Under the pieces are notes generated by a model that was not told the origin of the DNA, did no database searches, and saw only the letters and a list, made by a program, of their open reading frames with translations. From assembly GCF_017562075.2 (NCBI RefSeq), contig NC_054085.1, positions 31,497,039 to 31,561,038 of the forward strand: a DNA stretch of 64,000 bases, written 5' to 3'. Of this stretch, positions 12,288 to 24,205 are shown piece by piece; position 1 is the stretch's first letter; the number at the start of each line of letters is the position of its first letter. The position numbers and the translations under genes are program-made. This DNA is from Anopheles merus (taxonomy: Eukaryota > Arthropoda > Insecta > Diptera > Culicidae).

Positions 12288-13217
12288 TAGTGGTGGGTGC
12301 TCGGAATCGGACCTACCCGATTCCGATTCCCTGTTCGGAATCAATTCCGGAGCCGATTCAGGAGTTGGCTCCGTAATCGATTCTGGAATCGGCTCCGAGA
12401 TCGGAATGGACCTGGGAATCGCTCAATTTGTTCCGGTAACGGAATCATAATTGACTCCAGGATTGTAATTAGCTCCGGAATGAAAATCAGTTCTTGAATC
12501 GAAATAAGAAATTTCAGAAGCGAAACCAGTCCGGGAATCTACATAAGAATATGGAGCGTTTATGGTGCTATTAGATTTGGTAGATGGAATTGGAATTCGG
12601 TTGTCCAAATGGATTCCAGCGAGCTTTATGACAATCGAATTTTCGTCTCTAGTGTAATAACACGCAGGGAATCTGAAATGGAATTTGTTTATTTTTTTTT
12701 CCATTTGAACGACTTAAATGCTTGTTAATACGCTGAAAGTATGTCTGTTTTTGTCTAGCATTTAATTGAAACTTTATTTATTTACTTTCTGTTTATCTCT
12801 CTGACAGTTAAATTCCTCTCGGTACAGAATCTACATAGGGCAATCCGAATTCATTTTTTAAGCCATGGTAACTTCTGTCCAACGAGTTTTGACATACCGA
12901 ATCCAATTCCATCTACCAAATCTAAAAGCATCATTACAAGTAAATTATGATTCTTTGCGGCTATCACTGCGTAGCATCATTGGATTCAAACGTCTATTAT
13001 GGAGATGCAGAAACCGACTCCGATTCCGGAGCCGATTCTGATTTCGGAACCAATTCCGATTCCGGAGCCAATTCCGATTCTGGAGACGATTCCGATTCCA
13101 GGGCCGATTTCGGAAACTGATTCCGGACCTACCATCCGGAATCGATTCCAAAAATCTTCAGAGCTAGCCGGAATCATTTTTTTTTTTTGACGAAAATTTC
13201 ATTTTTTCCCATCACTA
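12288..13217 (-). mobile_element. Foldback-like element with GGAATC-word arms, hAT-type target duplication
   Basis: This is the longest copy of a dispersed family. It starts tagtggtggg and ends in cccatcacta, giving imperfect terminal inverted repeats. It is flanked by gttggtaa (12280-12287) and gttggtag (13218-13225), a 7-of-8 match. Both arms consist of degenerate ggaatcgg/gattccg words. The middle is AT-rich and holds an inverted pair of about 29 bp (near 12571-12600 and 12896-12925). No transposase frame is visible, so it would be non-autonomous. The 8-bp duplication and TAGNG end fit the hAT superfamily; assignment is inferred. Orientation is set relative to the copies at 19259 and 60912. 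Confidence 0.75.
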
Positions 13218-13435
13218 GTTGGTAGTAGCTGGGTAGTGGTGCTACGGAAGTGTGGAAGAAAATCGAAATTTTATTGATTTTCTCACCTGCGCTAATGCTT
13301 GTGTTCTGTTATTTACTTTGCCTGCTTTGATTGCTGCCGGCTCGTTAAATAGTAACGTATGTTTTTCTTTTTTCTTATTTTTTTTAGAACAACAAACCCT
13401 GCCTCGAGTCGAGCTCATTAGCATTCGGCGTGTGT

Positions 13436-13475
13436 TAAATCAGTTGCTGCCATCCTGCTGGTAGTGTCTGGTTGG
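13436..13475 (+). promoter_or_regulatory. Candidate initiator of the DUF4781-like gene
   Basis: A TCAGTT initiator-like hexamer (13440-13445) lies about 265 bp before the ATG at 13707. A GGTTG match to the downstream promoter element occurs one base off the usual +28 spacing. Short core motifs occur by chance, so this is a weak proposal. Confidence 0.25.
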
Positions 13476-13706
13476 TGGTTGAAGCTAAGTGTGTCTGTTT
13501 TACCGAGCTGCGCCGTATTGCTTCCACAAATTTCCATTTTCTTGTTGTTGTTTTACCATTCGATGAGTCATACCCATCGGGCGAGCAAAAACGAACGTTG
13601 CACAATTCACACTTCTGCTCAAGTGCGCCATCGCCGGCTGCTACGAACGTGATAGATAAGAGCAAATCTCACTTGACGTGAAGCGAGTACCACCACCACC
13701 ACCAGC

Positions 13707-15747
13707 ATGGAGATCGGACCGGACGAGTGGATGGAGCGGGCGAAGGAGAATATGAAAAAGTTCCTCAACCGGGGCGGTGCGTGCCGCGGGGACGAGCCGC
13801 AAATGCTGACCGGGGCCGCGCTCGAGAACACGCTCGGGTACGCGCTAAACCTCACGATGAAGGACCCGAACGAGTGGACGGACGACGAGCTGCAGCAGGA
13901 GTACATGGAGCGGCTCTGCTTCTACGATGCCGAGTCGCGTAAAACGATCGACCGGCTGACGCAGCAGATGTATGCACAGATTGGGGGCGAATCGCCAGAC
14001 GAACCGTGCCAGCTGACGATTCTGCCGATCGAGCTGTACGCGGAAGGGAAGCTGTACGAGGTGGCCCTGTTCCGGTACCAGTTCGGGGTGGGCACTGAGC
14101 CGAAGTACGTCGACTCGTACGGCCGGGTGTACGGCAGCTTTAAGGATTTTTTGCGCAACAACAAGTACCCGTCGGCGGAGATGATGTACCCGCGGGAGGG
14201 CCGGCTGGAGGCGGGAGAGGACAAAACCGTACTGTACGAGGTGGGCAAAACGCCCGCCTGGAAGGCGTACTACTTTAAGGCGCTCGACATTGCGACGGGC
14301 ATTATTGGTGAGTTTGAAGCAAGTTTGAATCACTCCAACGGTAGCTAATGAGCGCTTTGGTTTTCCATTTCGCACAGGAATTGCGGGCGCTACCGGGGCC
14401 ATCTTTCTGTCGGGCGGTATCGCCACCCCGTTCGTAGCCGCCAGCATCGGTTCGGCCCTGTACGCGACGGGCCGGTCGATCGATGTGCTGCGGGACAAGA
14501 GCGCCCACCAGGAGTCGCTCAATCCGTTCCTCGATTCGGAATCGCGCACCGCCTGGCTCAGCCTGACCGCTCACGTCCTCACGTTCGGCACGATGCCCCA
14601 CATCTCCGCCCTGTCCGGCGTGGCCTCGACCAGCCACAGCATCGCGACCGGCTTCAAGGTGTGCAACTTCATCAACGAGACGGGCAACATCATCAGCGAT
14701 CTCGTCATCTGCGACACACTGTCGGCGATGCACTCGAACTACTACAACGCGTCGATCGAGACGCGGCTCGCGCACGCCGCCTCGATCTGCTTCTGGACCA
14801 AAACGACCATCAGCATCCGGCAGGCGGAGCTGATGATGAAGAACAACGCGATCGTGGCGCTGAAGCTGTTCGGGTTCGAGGATCACTGCTGCGAGTACTT
14901 CAACAACGATGCGCACGCGATCGACATCGGGCTGCGGATAGCGAAGCATTCGCTCGAAACGAACGTGCAGATCGTGTCGGACGCGAGCGATCCGGGCGCG
15001 ATCCGGATCGATGGTAGCCGGTTCCCGATCGTGGAGCTGCTGCGGCTCGAGCCGAGCGAGGTCGAGACGCTGTTCGATGCGCTGCAGGGTGTTTCGGCGG
15101 ACGAGCGTGCACTGTTCGATGAGATGCGTCCACTGGTTTGCTGCGGGAAGGCGGCTGCTGCCGCCGACGAGGATGAGGGCAAGCTGAGCGTGCTGGTGCG
15201 CATCCTTGCCCGGGAAGCGGAACGGGAGTGCTTGCCCGTGAGCGATCTGATGGAAATGTTGCTGCAAACGTACGCCGCCATCAAGCGGTACGAAGGGGGC
15301 GCGGCCGGCAGCGTGCAACCGACCACGTTTCAGCTTTCGGCCGGTGGTCTGTGTATTGGTCGCGGTCTCTGCATGCGCCTGAAATCGGCCTTCATTCTGT
15401 TTGCGTCGAAAGAGGTGGCCCCGGCACCGGTGGAGCTGTCCGCGGGGGAGAATAGCAGCAGCAGCAGTAAGGCGCGTGACGGTGACGAAACAGGCGATAG
15501 GGAAACGAACCGTTTAATTCGGGCGCTGTTGGAGCTGTCCGAGAAGCAGTGCAGCCAGTTGTCGGACATTATCCGCCAGGATCCGAACTATTTTTCTATC
15601 TTTAAGCAAAAGCCACTGGAAACGATCGAACAGGCAGGTGAGGTGGCCGACACGGAGGCCCACAGGGAGCAGCTGCTGTACGAAAGGCTTAAGGAGAATA
15701 TTTTGAAAGCACTGGAGCGAAACACGACCAACCAGGACGACAGCTAA
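13707..15747 (+). CDS. DUF4781-like protein, function unknown
   Basis: Two exons, 13707-14307 and 14378-15747, join through a 70-bp GT-AG intron (donor gtgagt, acceptor cgcacag) to give 656 residues. Continuing through the intron gives an early stop, so the splice is needed. The start ATG is the first in frame and follows a CACC-rich leader. Across the junction is a glycine/alanine-rich hydrophobic stretch (about residues 195-232). It is followed by a GRSIDVLRDKSAHQESLNP segment and an SRTAWLSL segment, which I associate with the insect DUF4781 family. The C-terminal third is acidic and polar. No enzyme motif is visible. GC-rich codon use fits highly biased Anopheles genes. The gene model is secure; the family name is from memory. 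Confidence 0.85.
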
Positions 15748-18530
15748 ATCATCGGCCACATGCAAAAGAAACAACTGTGGGTAAGTTTTCACCTCGACTC
15801 CTTTTGCACGCACACACACACACACATTCCCCGGAAGGTTCCAAAAAGGATGTTTAGAAGTCATTTGTATGCTTTGTGGATTTGGTGTGGTGTGGCTGTG
15901 TGGTGGGTTGTGCTGTTTTATTGTTTGGTACTTTTATGCGCAAAAAAGCGGTGCAAGCGACTTAAAAAAAGCAATATAAAATTGAGTGAAATCAACTAGC
16001 TGCTAACATTTTTAGCCAATATATAAACGAATACATCATACACCAACAACAAAAAAGGTAGAAAAGAAAATAAAAACCATTAACATCAATTTATATCTAG
16101 CCAAATTTTTGCAAAGTGCGGTGCGTAGTAGTGCGCCGCAGGCGACTCCTTCGGGCGATAGAACCGGACAGCTTTTGTAGTGCAAAACTTGATGATGGAA
16201 TGAGAATCAGAATGAAAAACCAAACGAATATATAAAAAAAAGTATACAAACATCAGCAGCAAACAGTCTGCGACCAGTATGACTAAAACTAAAACCGTAA
16301 CAGAAACATATCAAATTTGAAACCGAGTTCAAGATGAATTAGCTACCAGAAATAGTAAATGAATAGAGATGAACAGATTTTTACACATTTAAAAACAAAT
16401 AGGTAAATAATATCATTCAGCATATGTTTTGGGCAACTGTAGAGACAGAGAGCAAATGCGCACAACATAAATGAAAATACAAACACACACACTCTCTCAG
16501 CCAAACACACAAACACATACAAACAAAAGAGAGGCGCTTTCTCTTCCGGCTATCAAACGCCGCGCTTCCTTGGATGAGCGCTTGAGCGCGGTGAAAAATC
16601 GCTTTCCTTACCGCTCTCCATAACCTTCCATTTCTTATTCCCTCTCCAACAGTGCCGTTTTGGCTCCACTCGTCTACCCGACTGAACACACAGAGACGAG
16701 TGCTTTGATTGAAGCGCGCAAACAGAAGATGAGAAGAAGAAGAAGCAGCAAAAAAACCTAAAAGTGCACAAAATCACAAAACAAATCAAATCAAACGAAA
16801 ACATAATCAAATGAAATCTGGAACACATTACTTATTAAACATTTGCAAACGTTTCTACCTGAAAGCAAAACAACAACAGAACCATTTTTAGGCAAAACAC
16901 AAAAACACACACACACAATTAGGAATTTCTACTGAGGCGAGACGAGAACACTTTCGAGAATGTTTTTATTTTTATGAGCTCTATTTACCTATCCAACTGT
17001 TTGTGAGTGTTAATTTTGTTTATGGAAAAAAGTGGTAAACGAAACAAACAAACAAACAAACAAACAAACAAGAACACGTGAACAGACAAAATAACTCACA
17101 CACACGCGCGTTAGTGTTTTAACGATTAGATAAAAAGAAAGCTTAGTAATTTAACCAAAAACCGAACTTGTTAAGTGATAGAATTGGAAGAATTTAGTGC
17201 AGTACGCATAAACAAAAACACGTGCTGGGGGGACACAAAACCACGAACATATTTATACAGGGGGAGGAGGAGGCGTGAATTGTGTGAGTGAGCATCAAAT
17301 CCACTACCTAGATATATATATATACCCTACACCACAATCCCCTCTCCAGTATGAGCTGCGTGCGAGTAGCGCGGCGGGCTTGGAATACTTATGAAGTTAG
17401 GAAATGCTTTTCTAGTGTTTTTTGTAACAAAAGTATAATAAATATATCTTTAACTTTTAGTGTGTAGGCAAAAAGATAACAAAACAGAAAACAAACACAC
17501 ACAAACAAAAATTATAAGAAAAATGTTAAACTAATATGAAAGTATATAAAAATGAGCAAAGAAAAACACGAAATAAAGCAAAAGAAAACATACAAAACAC
17601 CAAACATTTGTAAAGTGTCAAAAAAAAACAACAACAAACAAACAAGAAAAGATGTTTAAAACCACAGGCTAAAAGAATGAGAGTTTGTTAAAGCTTGCAC
17701 AGCAGCGTATAGAGAAACCATTGGCAAATTGGCATTAAACATAGATTTCAAATTCAGAGAGTAGTGCAGCGCGTGTCCTCCGTACACGTTTTGAAAAGTT
17801 CCAATTTTGTTATAGAGATGTGACACCACATAGAGAGATTTAGTAGAACATGCTGGCCCAAATTGTAGCCGTATGCGTAGAGGTAGCAGTAGTTAGTAGA
17901 CGCAGAGTAGAGGTGTGCTAGTAGTGTAGAAGGCCAGTTTCACTCGCTATCAAACATGAAGAACCCTGTCAATTAACAAAGCTGCTTAGAGTAGTGGCCG
18001 AAATGGATGCAACAACAAAACCAAAAACGAAAAGAAATCAAGAATCTGCACAGCTCTGCCCTTCAAATCCCGATGTTTTGTACGATCTATTTTTCTATCT
18101 CTCTTTACCACTGTTTGTTAAAACCACTGAAATGTTAAATTTTTTTATACGTTGTATGATGATTGTTTGCCTACTACACAACTTCCCTGGCACTTTATTG
18201 AAGGTGCTGGGTGAAGATTTTTAACTAAGTTTCCGAGGCTGCCAACGAAAGCAGGATGGTGCGCTTTTTTGATACCGAAACACATTAAGCTCGGCACACG
18301 AATGTTAAGCTTTAACTAATTATGGGGGGAAAAAAACATTGTAGACGCGTGCGAGAAGGCAAAGGAAATAAAAGAAAAGTGATGGTTACTTGTGAAAAAA
18401 ACCCCGTGTGATATTATATTTGCATTGCATATCCCCTTTTGACAATTTATGTCTTCTCCTTTTTTTTCGCTTAATCTTTCTTAATTTATTAATTACTTTT
18501 TAAACGTATCTTCCTCAAATGTAATAAAAA
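15748..18530 (+). other. Long A-rich 3' untranslated region of the DUF4781-like gene
   Basis: After the stop codon comes about 2.8 kb of A-rich, low-complexity sequence with CA tracts (15810-15825, 16480-16500), a (CAAA)n run near 17043-17070 and no coding frame. Candidate polyadenylation signals AATAAA occur at 17437-17442, 17572-17577, 18367-18372 and 18523-18528. Which is used cannot be told; transcripts ending at the last would overlap the Incenp 3' end. Confidence 0.55.
18485..18490 (-). terminator. Candidate polyadenylation signal of Incenp
   Basis: tttatt on the plus strand reads AATAAA on the minus strand, 519 bp beyond the Incenp stop codon. If used, the Incenp transcript would extend past the 18523 signal of the convergent gene. 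Confidence 0.35.
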
Positions 18531-19008
18531 ATATCACGCCGAAAAATACGGGGACATCGCATTTAGATTACGCATTCCGAAGGTTCACATGCACACAAGC
18601 AGCAGGTGCATAAACCAATCGAGGAGTTGTGTGAAATTCAACCTAACAAATGATAACGGATCTTAACTCTCCACCAAACGGCACATTGCGCAACACAAAA
18701 GTGCAAAACGGGCTAACAATAATACCGCAAAATACTACACAACACGCCACTTGTTCCAGTCGCGCAGTAAGCAAAACAAATAAACGGAGCGAAAGAAGAA
18801 AGAAGCGGAAGAAATCCGTAATCCTAACTCAAATGTGTGTATTAAAATCGAATCGGAGACAAAACGGCAACTCAAACTGGCATATAAGCATGATGTTGTT
18901 TTGTGGAGGAGTGTGAAGAACAGGGACAGTCGTTTACAAATAGAAACACACACACACACACACGTCCTACATCCTAGTGCCATCATTCTCGGCGAGAGGG
19001 GGTCTGCT

Positions 19009-22000
19009 TCACGGCAGCTGCGAGTGGCGCGGCGGTGTGCGCCAGATTGCGCTCGAGTTACGCTTCAGCTTTTGCGCATCGATCGAGGGGAACAGTAGGC
19101 GCAGATCGGGCGTCATCGGCTGCACGGAGAACAGTCGATCGATCACGCTCGACTGTAGCTGGGCCTGCAGTTGCAGCTGCTTGCGGAAGTCGGCCGCTGC
19201 AATGAAAACAAGCGCACACAACAAAAGAGAATTGTAGTCTTACCATTATCGAAACGAGTAGTGATGGGAAAAATGAAGTTTTAGTCGGAATCGATTCCGG
19301 CTAGCTCCGAAGTCTTCCGGAATCGATTTCGGATATTAGGTCCGGAATCAGTTTCCGGAATCGGAATCGGTTCTAGAATCGGCTCCGAAATAGGAATCGA
19401 CTCCAGCATCGAAATCGACTCCAGCATCGAAATCAGCTCCGGAATTGATTCCGAACACGGAGTCCGAATCGTGTAGGTCCGATTCCGAGCTCCAACCACA
19501 AGAAACGAAATGGAAAGAGGGGAGGGGAAGGAGGGGAGAGGGAAGTTGCTTTCGAAATGGGTACTTACTCTTCTGGCACCATTCTGGCAGTGGCGGTCGC
19601 TGCTTCTTGCGCGGTGCGCTCGTATCCTCCGACACCTCCTCGTCGGTGGAGTCGTCCGTGTCGATCATCTCGAACGTGAACAGCTTCTTGCTGGCGGCGG
19701 AAGAGCCGGCCGCCCCACCCGCCAGCTTCTTTTTCGCGGCCAGCTGCTGCTGGTGGTGCTGCTTCTCGAGCTGCTGCTGCTGCTGGCGCAGCTTCTGCTG
19801 GTAGAGCTGCTTGTGCAGCTTTGTTTCGTGCGTATCCTTCGTTTGATTTTGCTTCAGCGTGTCCAGTAGCTCTCGATTGATTCTAAAAAACAATATTGAT
19901 ACCAATTAGAATTTGAAAAAAAAACCAATAGGAAAAAAACATTGCGTACCGTTCCTGGTCGGCCAGCTGTTTGGCCAGCTCGTCCCGCTTCTGGTCGGCG
20001 AGCGTTTTCTGCTCCTCCGCCTGGCGCCGCTTCTCGAACTCCTCCAGCTTGCGGGCCTTCTTCTGCGCATCGAGGCGCAGCTTCTCCTGCTTCTCCTGCA
20101 CCAGCTTCCGGTACTTTTCCTCCTTCTCGCGCACCAGCCGCTCGGCGTGTTCGCGCTTTTCGCGCTCCATCGCTTCCCGCTGGGCCGCCGCTAGCCGCTG
20201 CTTTTCCTCGCGCTTTTTCTTCTTCTCGTCCAGCAGCGAGGAGGTGGAAGAGGCGGCCGATAACGTGCCACCGCTGCCGCCACCACCGCCGGCACGGTCC
20301 CAGCTTGAGTCGCGCGAGTGGCTTTGTGCGCCGCCGCCGCTCGTTGTACCGTGATGGAGCGCCCTGCTCTGCATCTGGCCAATCTTGGACGCGGAGGACG
20401 CTTTCGGCATGGGCGGCTGGGCGGCACAGTTTGGCGTGTAGGCGGACGAGGAGGAGGAGGTGTACGGTTTCGCGTGTGCCGAGCGGGTTATGCCGTGCGG
20501 TTCCGTCGTGCCGAGCGTCGGTGTGCTCACCGTTTTCATCAGCCGCCCGATCTGGGCCTGCGGCGTGCCAATCTTGGATGCCGCGGACCCACCCGTTGCC
20601 GTCGCACACTTCTCGAACGCCTCGATGCGGCTCTTGATCGGGCTCATCACGCACGGGTTGAACAGTTCCTTGTTTTTCTTCGCGTCGGCCACCGCGCTGG
20701 CGGACTTTTTCAGCGCAGCCGCACCCCTTTGTGGCTTCGGCCCGGGCACTGGGAGGGGGGCAGCGGCAGCGGCCCTTGTACGGGGGGTGGTCGTTTTTGA
20801 TTTTAGCTGCTCAGGCGCTGGCTGTACGGGCGAGTTTTCCACCACCGAGTCGTCCTCGGTCATGATGCTGGCGTTTGCGAGCGGAACATGCTGCTGCTGC
20901 TGCGGCCCGGCACCACCCGACGAGCCGCCACCGCTCTTCTCGATCACGTACGTATCGTCCGGATGGCGCTCCGATCCGGCCATCGGTGGTGTGCCGCCGG
21001 CAGCGGGAATATTGAACGTTTCATTGCAAATCGGCGCACCGCGTACATTTTCCATCGGCGAGTTGACCGTAAACGTGCCGTCATGTATCGACGGTGGCAT
21101 AGTGAACGTGCCGTCGGATGGAATCGGCTGACCTGCTGCAGTACCAGTCGTGTACGTTCCATTCATATCGGACGGGCCGACGTGCGCTTGTTGGGGCAGC
21201 TCGTGCGACGGGATTTTCTGCAGCGCAATTTTTAGCGGCCGCATCTGGCTCTGCAGCTGCGCCGTGGTGGTGGTGTTGGTGGTGGTTTCCACCTCCATTG
21301 GCTCCTGCTGCTCCTGTGCATCCTCGTAGGTGGATTTATCGGACGTCCGGTCGGCCGGTGCTGGCTGCTGCTGTACGATCGAGAGCTTTTCCGCCTTGAT
21401 GCGCATCGGTTCGATCAGTACACCCACGTCCATCAGCACCGCGGGTGGCGTCGTAGGGTTGGAGGGCGACGTAGCCGCCTCCGTCGCCACCGGTTCTTCC
21501 ACCTGTTTGCCCGTCTGTTTGGTTTTCGTCCGCGTAGGACGTCCAACCCGATTTTTGGCGGTGGTGCTGCTGCTGTTGCTCGCGCTACTGCTAACGCTGC
21601 TGGCCGTACTGTTCATGGTCGAATCGGCCGACGACACGGCCGAGCTGGACGCCGTGTCGCTGGTGTCCTTGGCACCCTTCTCACCCACGGGCGGTTTTTT
21701 CTTCGTGCGTACCTTCGGTGCGGGAAGCTTCGGTGGCGGCATAATGCTCGGCGGTGGCATCTCCTCGTCCGACACAATCTCCACCTTCGGTATGACCGGG
21801 GGCACGACCAGCAGTGACATGTCGCGCTCGCTTTTGCCGGCCTGCTTCGCCGGTTCCTTCTGCGATGCTTCGTTTGCGCTGGAGAAGCCTTCGTCGTTTG
21901 TCCGCTTATCGGCAGCGGCAGCTGCCGGGCTAAAGATTCGGTTCGCCCGGTTCGCATCGTTTTCCGTCTCCATCTCGACGTATGTTCGCTCGAGCGTGGT

Positions 22001-22709
22001 TTTCTCCATCGCCACCAGCGCCTCCTTTCCGCCCCGCACCAGCGTACTGTTAGCGACGGACGAGTTGCGCTCCAGTTTGATCGTCACCGCCGTGCCGCCA
22101 TCGTTGCGCAGCTTGCTGCCTATTGCCGGTTCCTTCAGCTTTTCCTGCGCCTTCAGCCGTGCCGTTCGCGACGGCCGGACGGACGTTTCGTTCGCCTGGC
22201 TGGTGGTGGTGTCCATCGGTTGCGGTGCCTCCTTTTCACCCGCACCCTTGCCACCACTCACATCTAGCATGCGGGCAGAGGACGATTTGCCTGTGCCGCC
22301 TGTGGTCGAACGATCGTTCGTCGATGTTCTTGCTTCTGACTTTTCTTCCTCCTCCCCGGTGGACTTACCGCTCGCTTCTTCTTCCTTTTCCGATAGGGAT
22401 GCCTGCCGCTTGGGGCGCTTCTTGTTCTGTACCGGTGTGCCCCGCTCCTTTGCCAGCGAGACGCACTCGCTCAGCTTCTTCTCGAGCTCCTGTTCCAAAA
22501 AGGGAAAACAAACAGGTAATGTGAGAAATCGTTATCCTTCCCCTTCCGGTTATGGCTGTAGGATCTTCTGCCCGAGCCCGACAGCGCATGCTACAGTTCT
22601 GTGCGTCTCCCTGCGGCCTGCTGCTTACCACGAACTCAGCATCCATAGCCCGTTCGTAATCGAGTGCCTCCCCGATGAAGGAGTTGAACATTTCCAACAG
22701 CTCATCCAT
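19009..22709 (-). CDS. Incenp: Inner centromere protein INCENP (chromosomal passenger complex)
   Basis: Four exons on the minus strand (22709-22629, 22489-19950, 19882-19569, 19196-19009) give 1040 residues. INCENP scaffolds the chromosomal passenger complex and activates Aurora B at centromeres and the central spindle. The short first exon (MDELLEMFNSFIGEALDYE...) would be the Survivin/Borealin-binding end. A long low-complexity basic region follows, then a highly charged single-helix/coiled-coil region (about residues 775-875) and a Q-rich stretch. The diagnostic IN-box starts at RPPLPEWCQKS, continues in the last exon with PDLRLLFP, and ends in NSSAIWRTPP (1025-1034), matching the Aurora-phosphorylated TSS motif of the family except that N replaces T. 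Intron 3 carries a transposable-element insertion at 19259-19501. The start is the first in-frame ATG; the open frame upstream lacks one. Confidence 0.93.
19259..19501 (+). mobile_element. GGAATC-word hAT-like element in Incenp intron 3
   Basis: This 243-bp element starts tagtgatgggaaaaatgaag and ends gagctccaaccacaa. It is flanked by gaaacgag (19251-19258) and gaaacgaa (19502-19509), a 7-of-8 direct repeat. The interior consists of ggaatcg/gattccg words. Removing it and one target copy would leave a 121-bp intron, typical for this genome. It contains no coding capacity. Confidence 0.8.
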
Positions 22710-23332
22710 GTTGCTGGAGATTGGAGAGCAGTTTGCCTTTAAAACTGTGCTCCAAATCTGCTGTTCGAATTCGCTCAGTCCACTATATAGATGAATCAAC
22801 ACGGACACAATACACCACAGGCAAAAAGATGCTACTCCATAGAGAGTGTAGGCAACACCCTTTCAATACATTGCGCGAACCGTGCACACTTTGGCTCACA
22901 ACAGTTGCGGTTGCTTTTTTCGCGATTTTTTTTATCGAGTTTTGCAACACTATTTCTACAATTCTGCAGCCAATTTACCGCAAAAAAACCGACGATACCA
23001 GCACACACCAAACACAGCAGCACATAAACCCGCTCAAATCGACGGCGTAACTTCAAAAACTTGAATGAACCGTTTCGGCACCAACACCATGACAGCAGCT
23101 GCACAAAAGGCCGTTTGGAAATTTTGAACCAACGGAACTTTTGCTGACAGCTGGCAAGGTACATACAGGTGCGGTATGAGAATTGCTGCATTGTTCGATG
23201 CAAACAATTTTATCATTTGAAATATTGAATTTTGATTTAATGTAAATTTAAGCAAAAACCTATGAGGTCTATATAATTATTCCGAAAAAAGTGCTAATGT
23301 TGCATAAAAAAGTTTGCTAAAAAAGTTAAGGG
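22710..23332. other. Upstream region of Incenp, no gene recognised
   Basis: The open frames are short and none has domain character. The stretch presumably contains the Incenp 5' leader and promoter; no core motif is distinctive enough to place the start site. Confidence 0.4.
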
Positions 23333-23782
23333 TAAAAGTAAGGCTCAGCCCTCTACGTTACACTAGCGTTACGCGTAACGCCTGTTTATCGCAAACCCAA
23401 GCAATATTTTTTAACGCCTGTTTTAACCACCGTGGATGAGCTAATTAATAGATTTTATTTCATTTATTAAATTTATTTATAAATATGTTTAATATTTAAA
23501 AATTTCTACTCGTATCAGATTTATTTTTTCATAAACCATAGTGCAAAAATGAAAAATTTTAAATCTGTTATTTACTTGTAATTTAAGAATATAATCTTAT
23601 TGATATCGATTTATACTAAAGCAAATAACTTATATTTTCATCGTAATTTAAAATTTTGTTTATTTAAGTAATGTACACTGGTCGGTCGCGTGGACAGAAC
23701 TGTAATAAATATGCTGCTAGAGAATATTTTATGGAATGTGACGCTTCTCCAATGTAACGTAGAGTGCTGAGCCTTACTTTTA
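23333..23782. mobile_element. MITE with ~30-bp terminal inverted repeats, TA-flanked
   Basis: The left end taaaagtaaggctcagc continues to ctctacgttaca. The right end is its reverse complement (tgtaacgtagag ... gccttactttta) with about two mismatches over 30 bp. The outermost TA at each end may be a TA target duplication. The 450-bp interior is AT-rich and non-coding and includes an inner palindromic gttacgcgtaac. The size and inverted ends fit a non-autonomous Tc1/mariner-type MITE; the superfamily is inferred. Confidence 0.75.
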
Positions 23783-24205
23783 TCGCTGTAGAAAAATGAA
23801 AACGAAATAACAGGAGGAGATTCAATCATTTTTTGATGTATGCGTGTGAATTCCAATGGCTGTTTTGGTTGATGTGTCGTAGTGTGGTTGAAAAACAATC
23901 GAATCCCGTCCTGTTATTCGTTGGTCCAATATGGCCTTCCCGCCAAACCTATAAGCCCACCTAGTCCCTATACCCTCTTTGTTTTGCCCATTAACCCCGG
24001 TTTGGACGTTTGGGAATGAACATTCATCAATGCACCTTTGGGAATCTTGGCATTTTTGACAGCTAGATGAATTCAGGTAAACAATACCATTCGGCGCGAA
24101 TCGACCGCAAGGAAATATTGGCTCAACGTTAACTGCGTGGAAACAGCGTTCCCTATAAAATACGACCCGCGCCGACTTTTATCCGTGCTCGAAGAAAGAC
24201 GTAAA

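Noticed and set aside
14302..15318. 338-codon minus-strand open frame
   Set aside because: Shadow of the codon-biased DUF4781-like exon 2; an Arg/His/Val-rich nonsense composition typical of antisense frames.
21330..22742. 470-codon plus-strand open frame
   Set aside because: It is antisense to the GC-rich, low-complexity Incenp exon 2 and lacks any domain.
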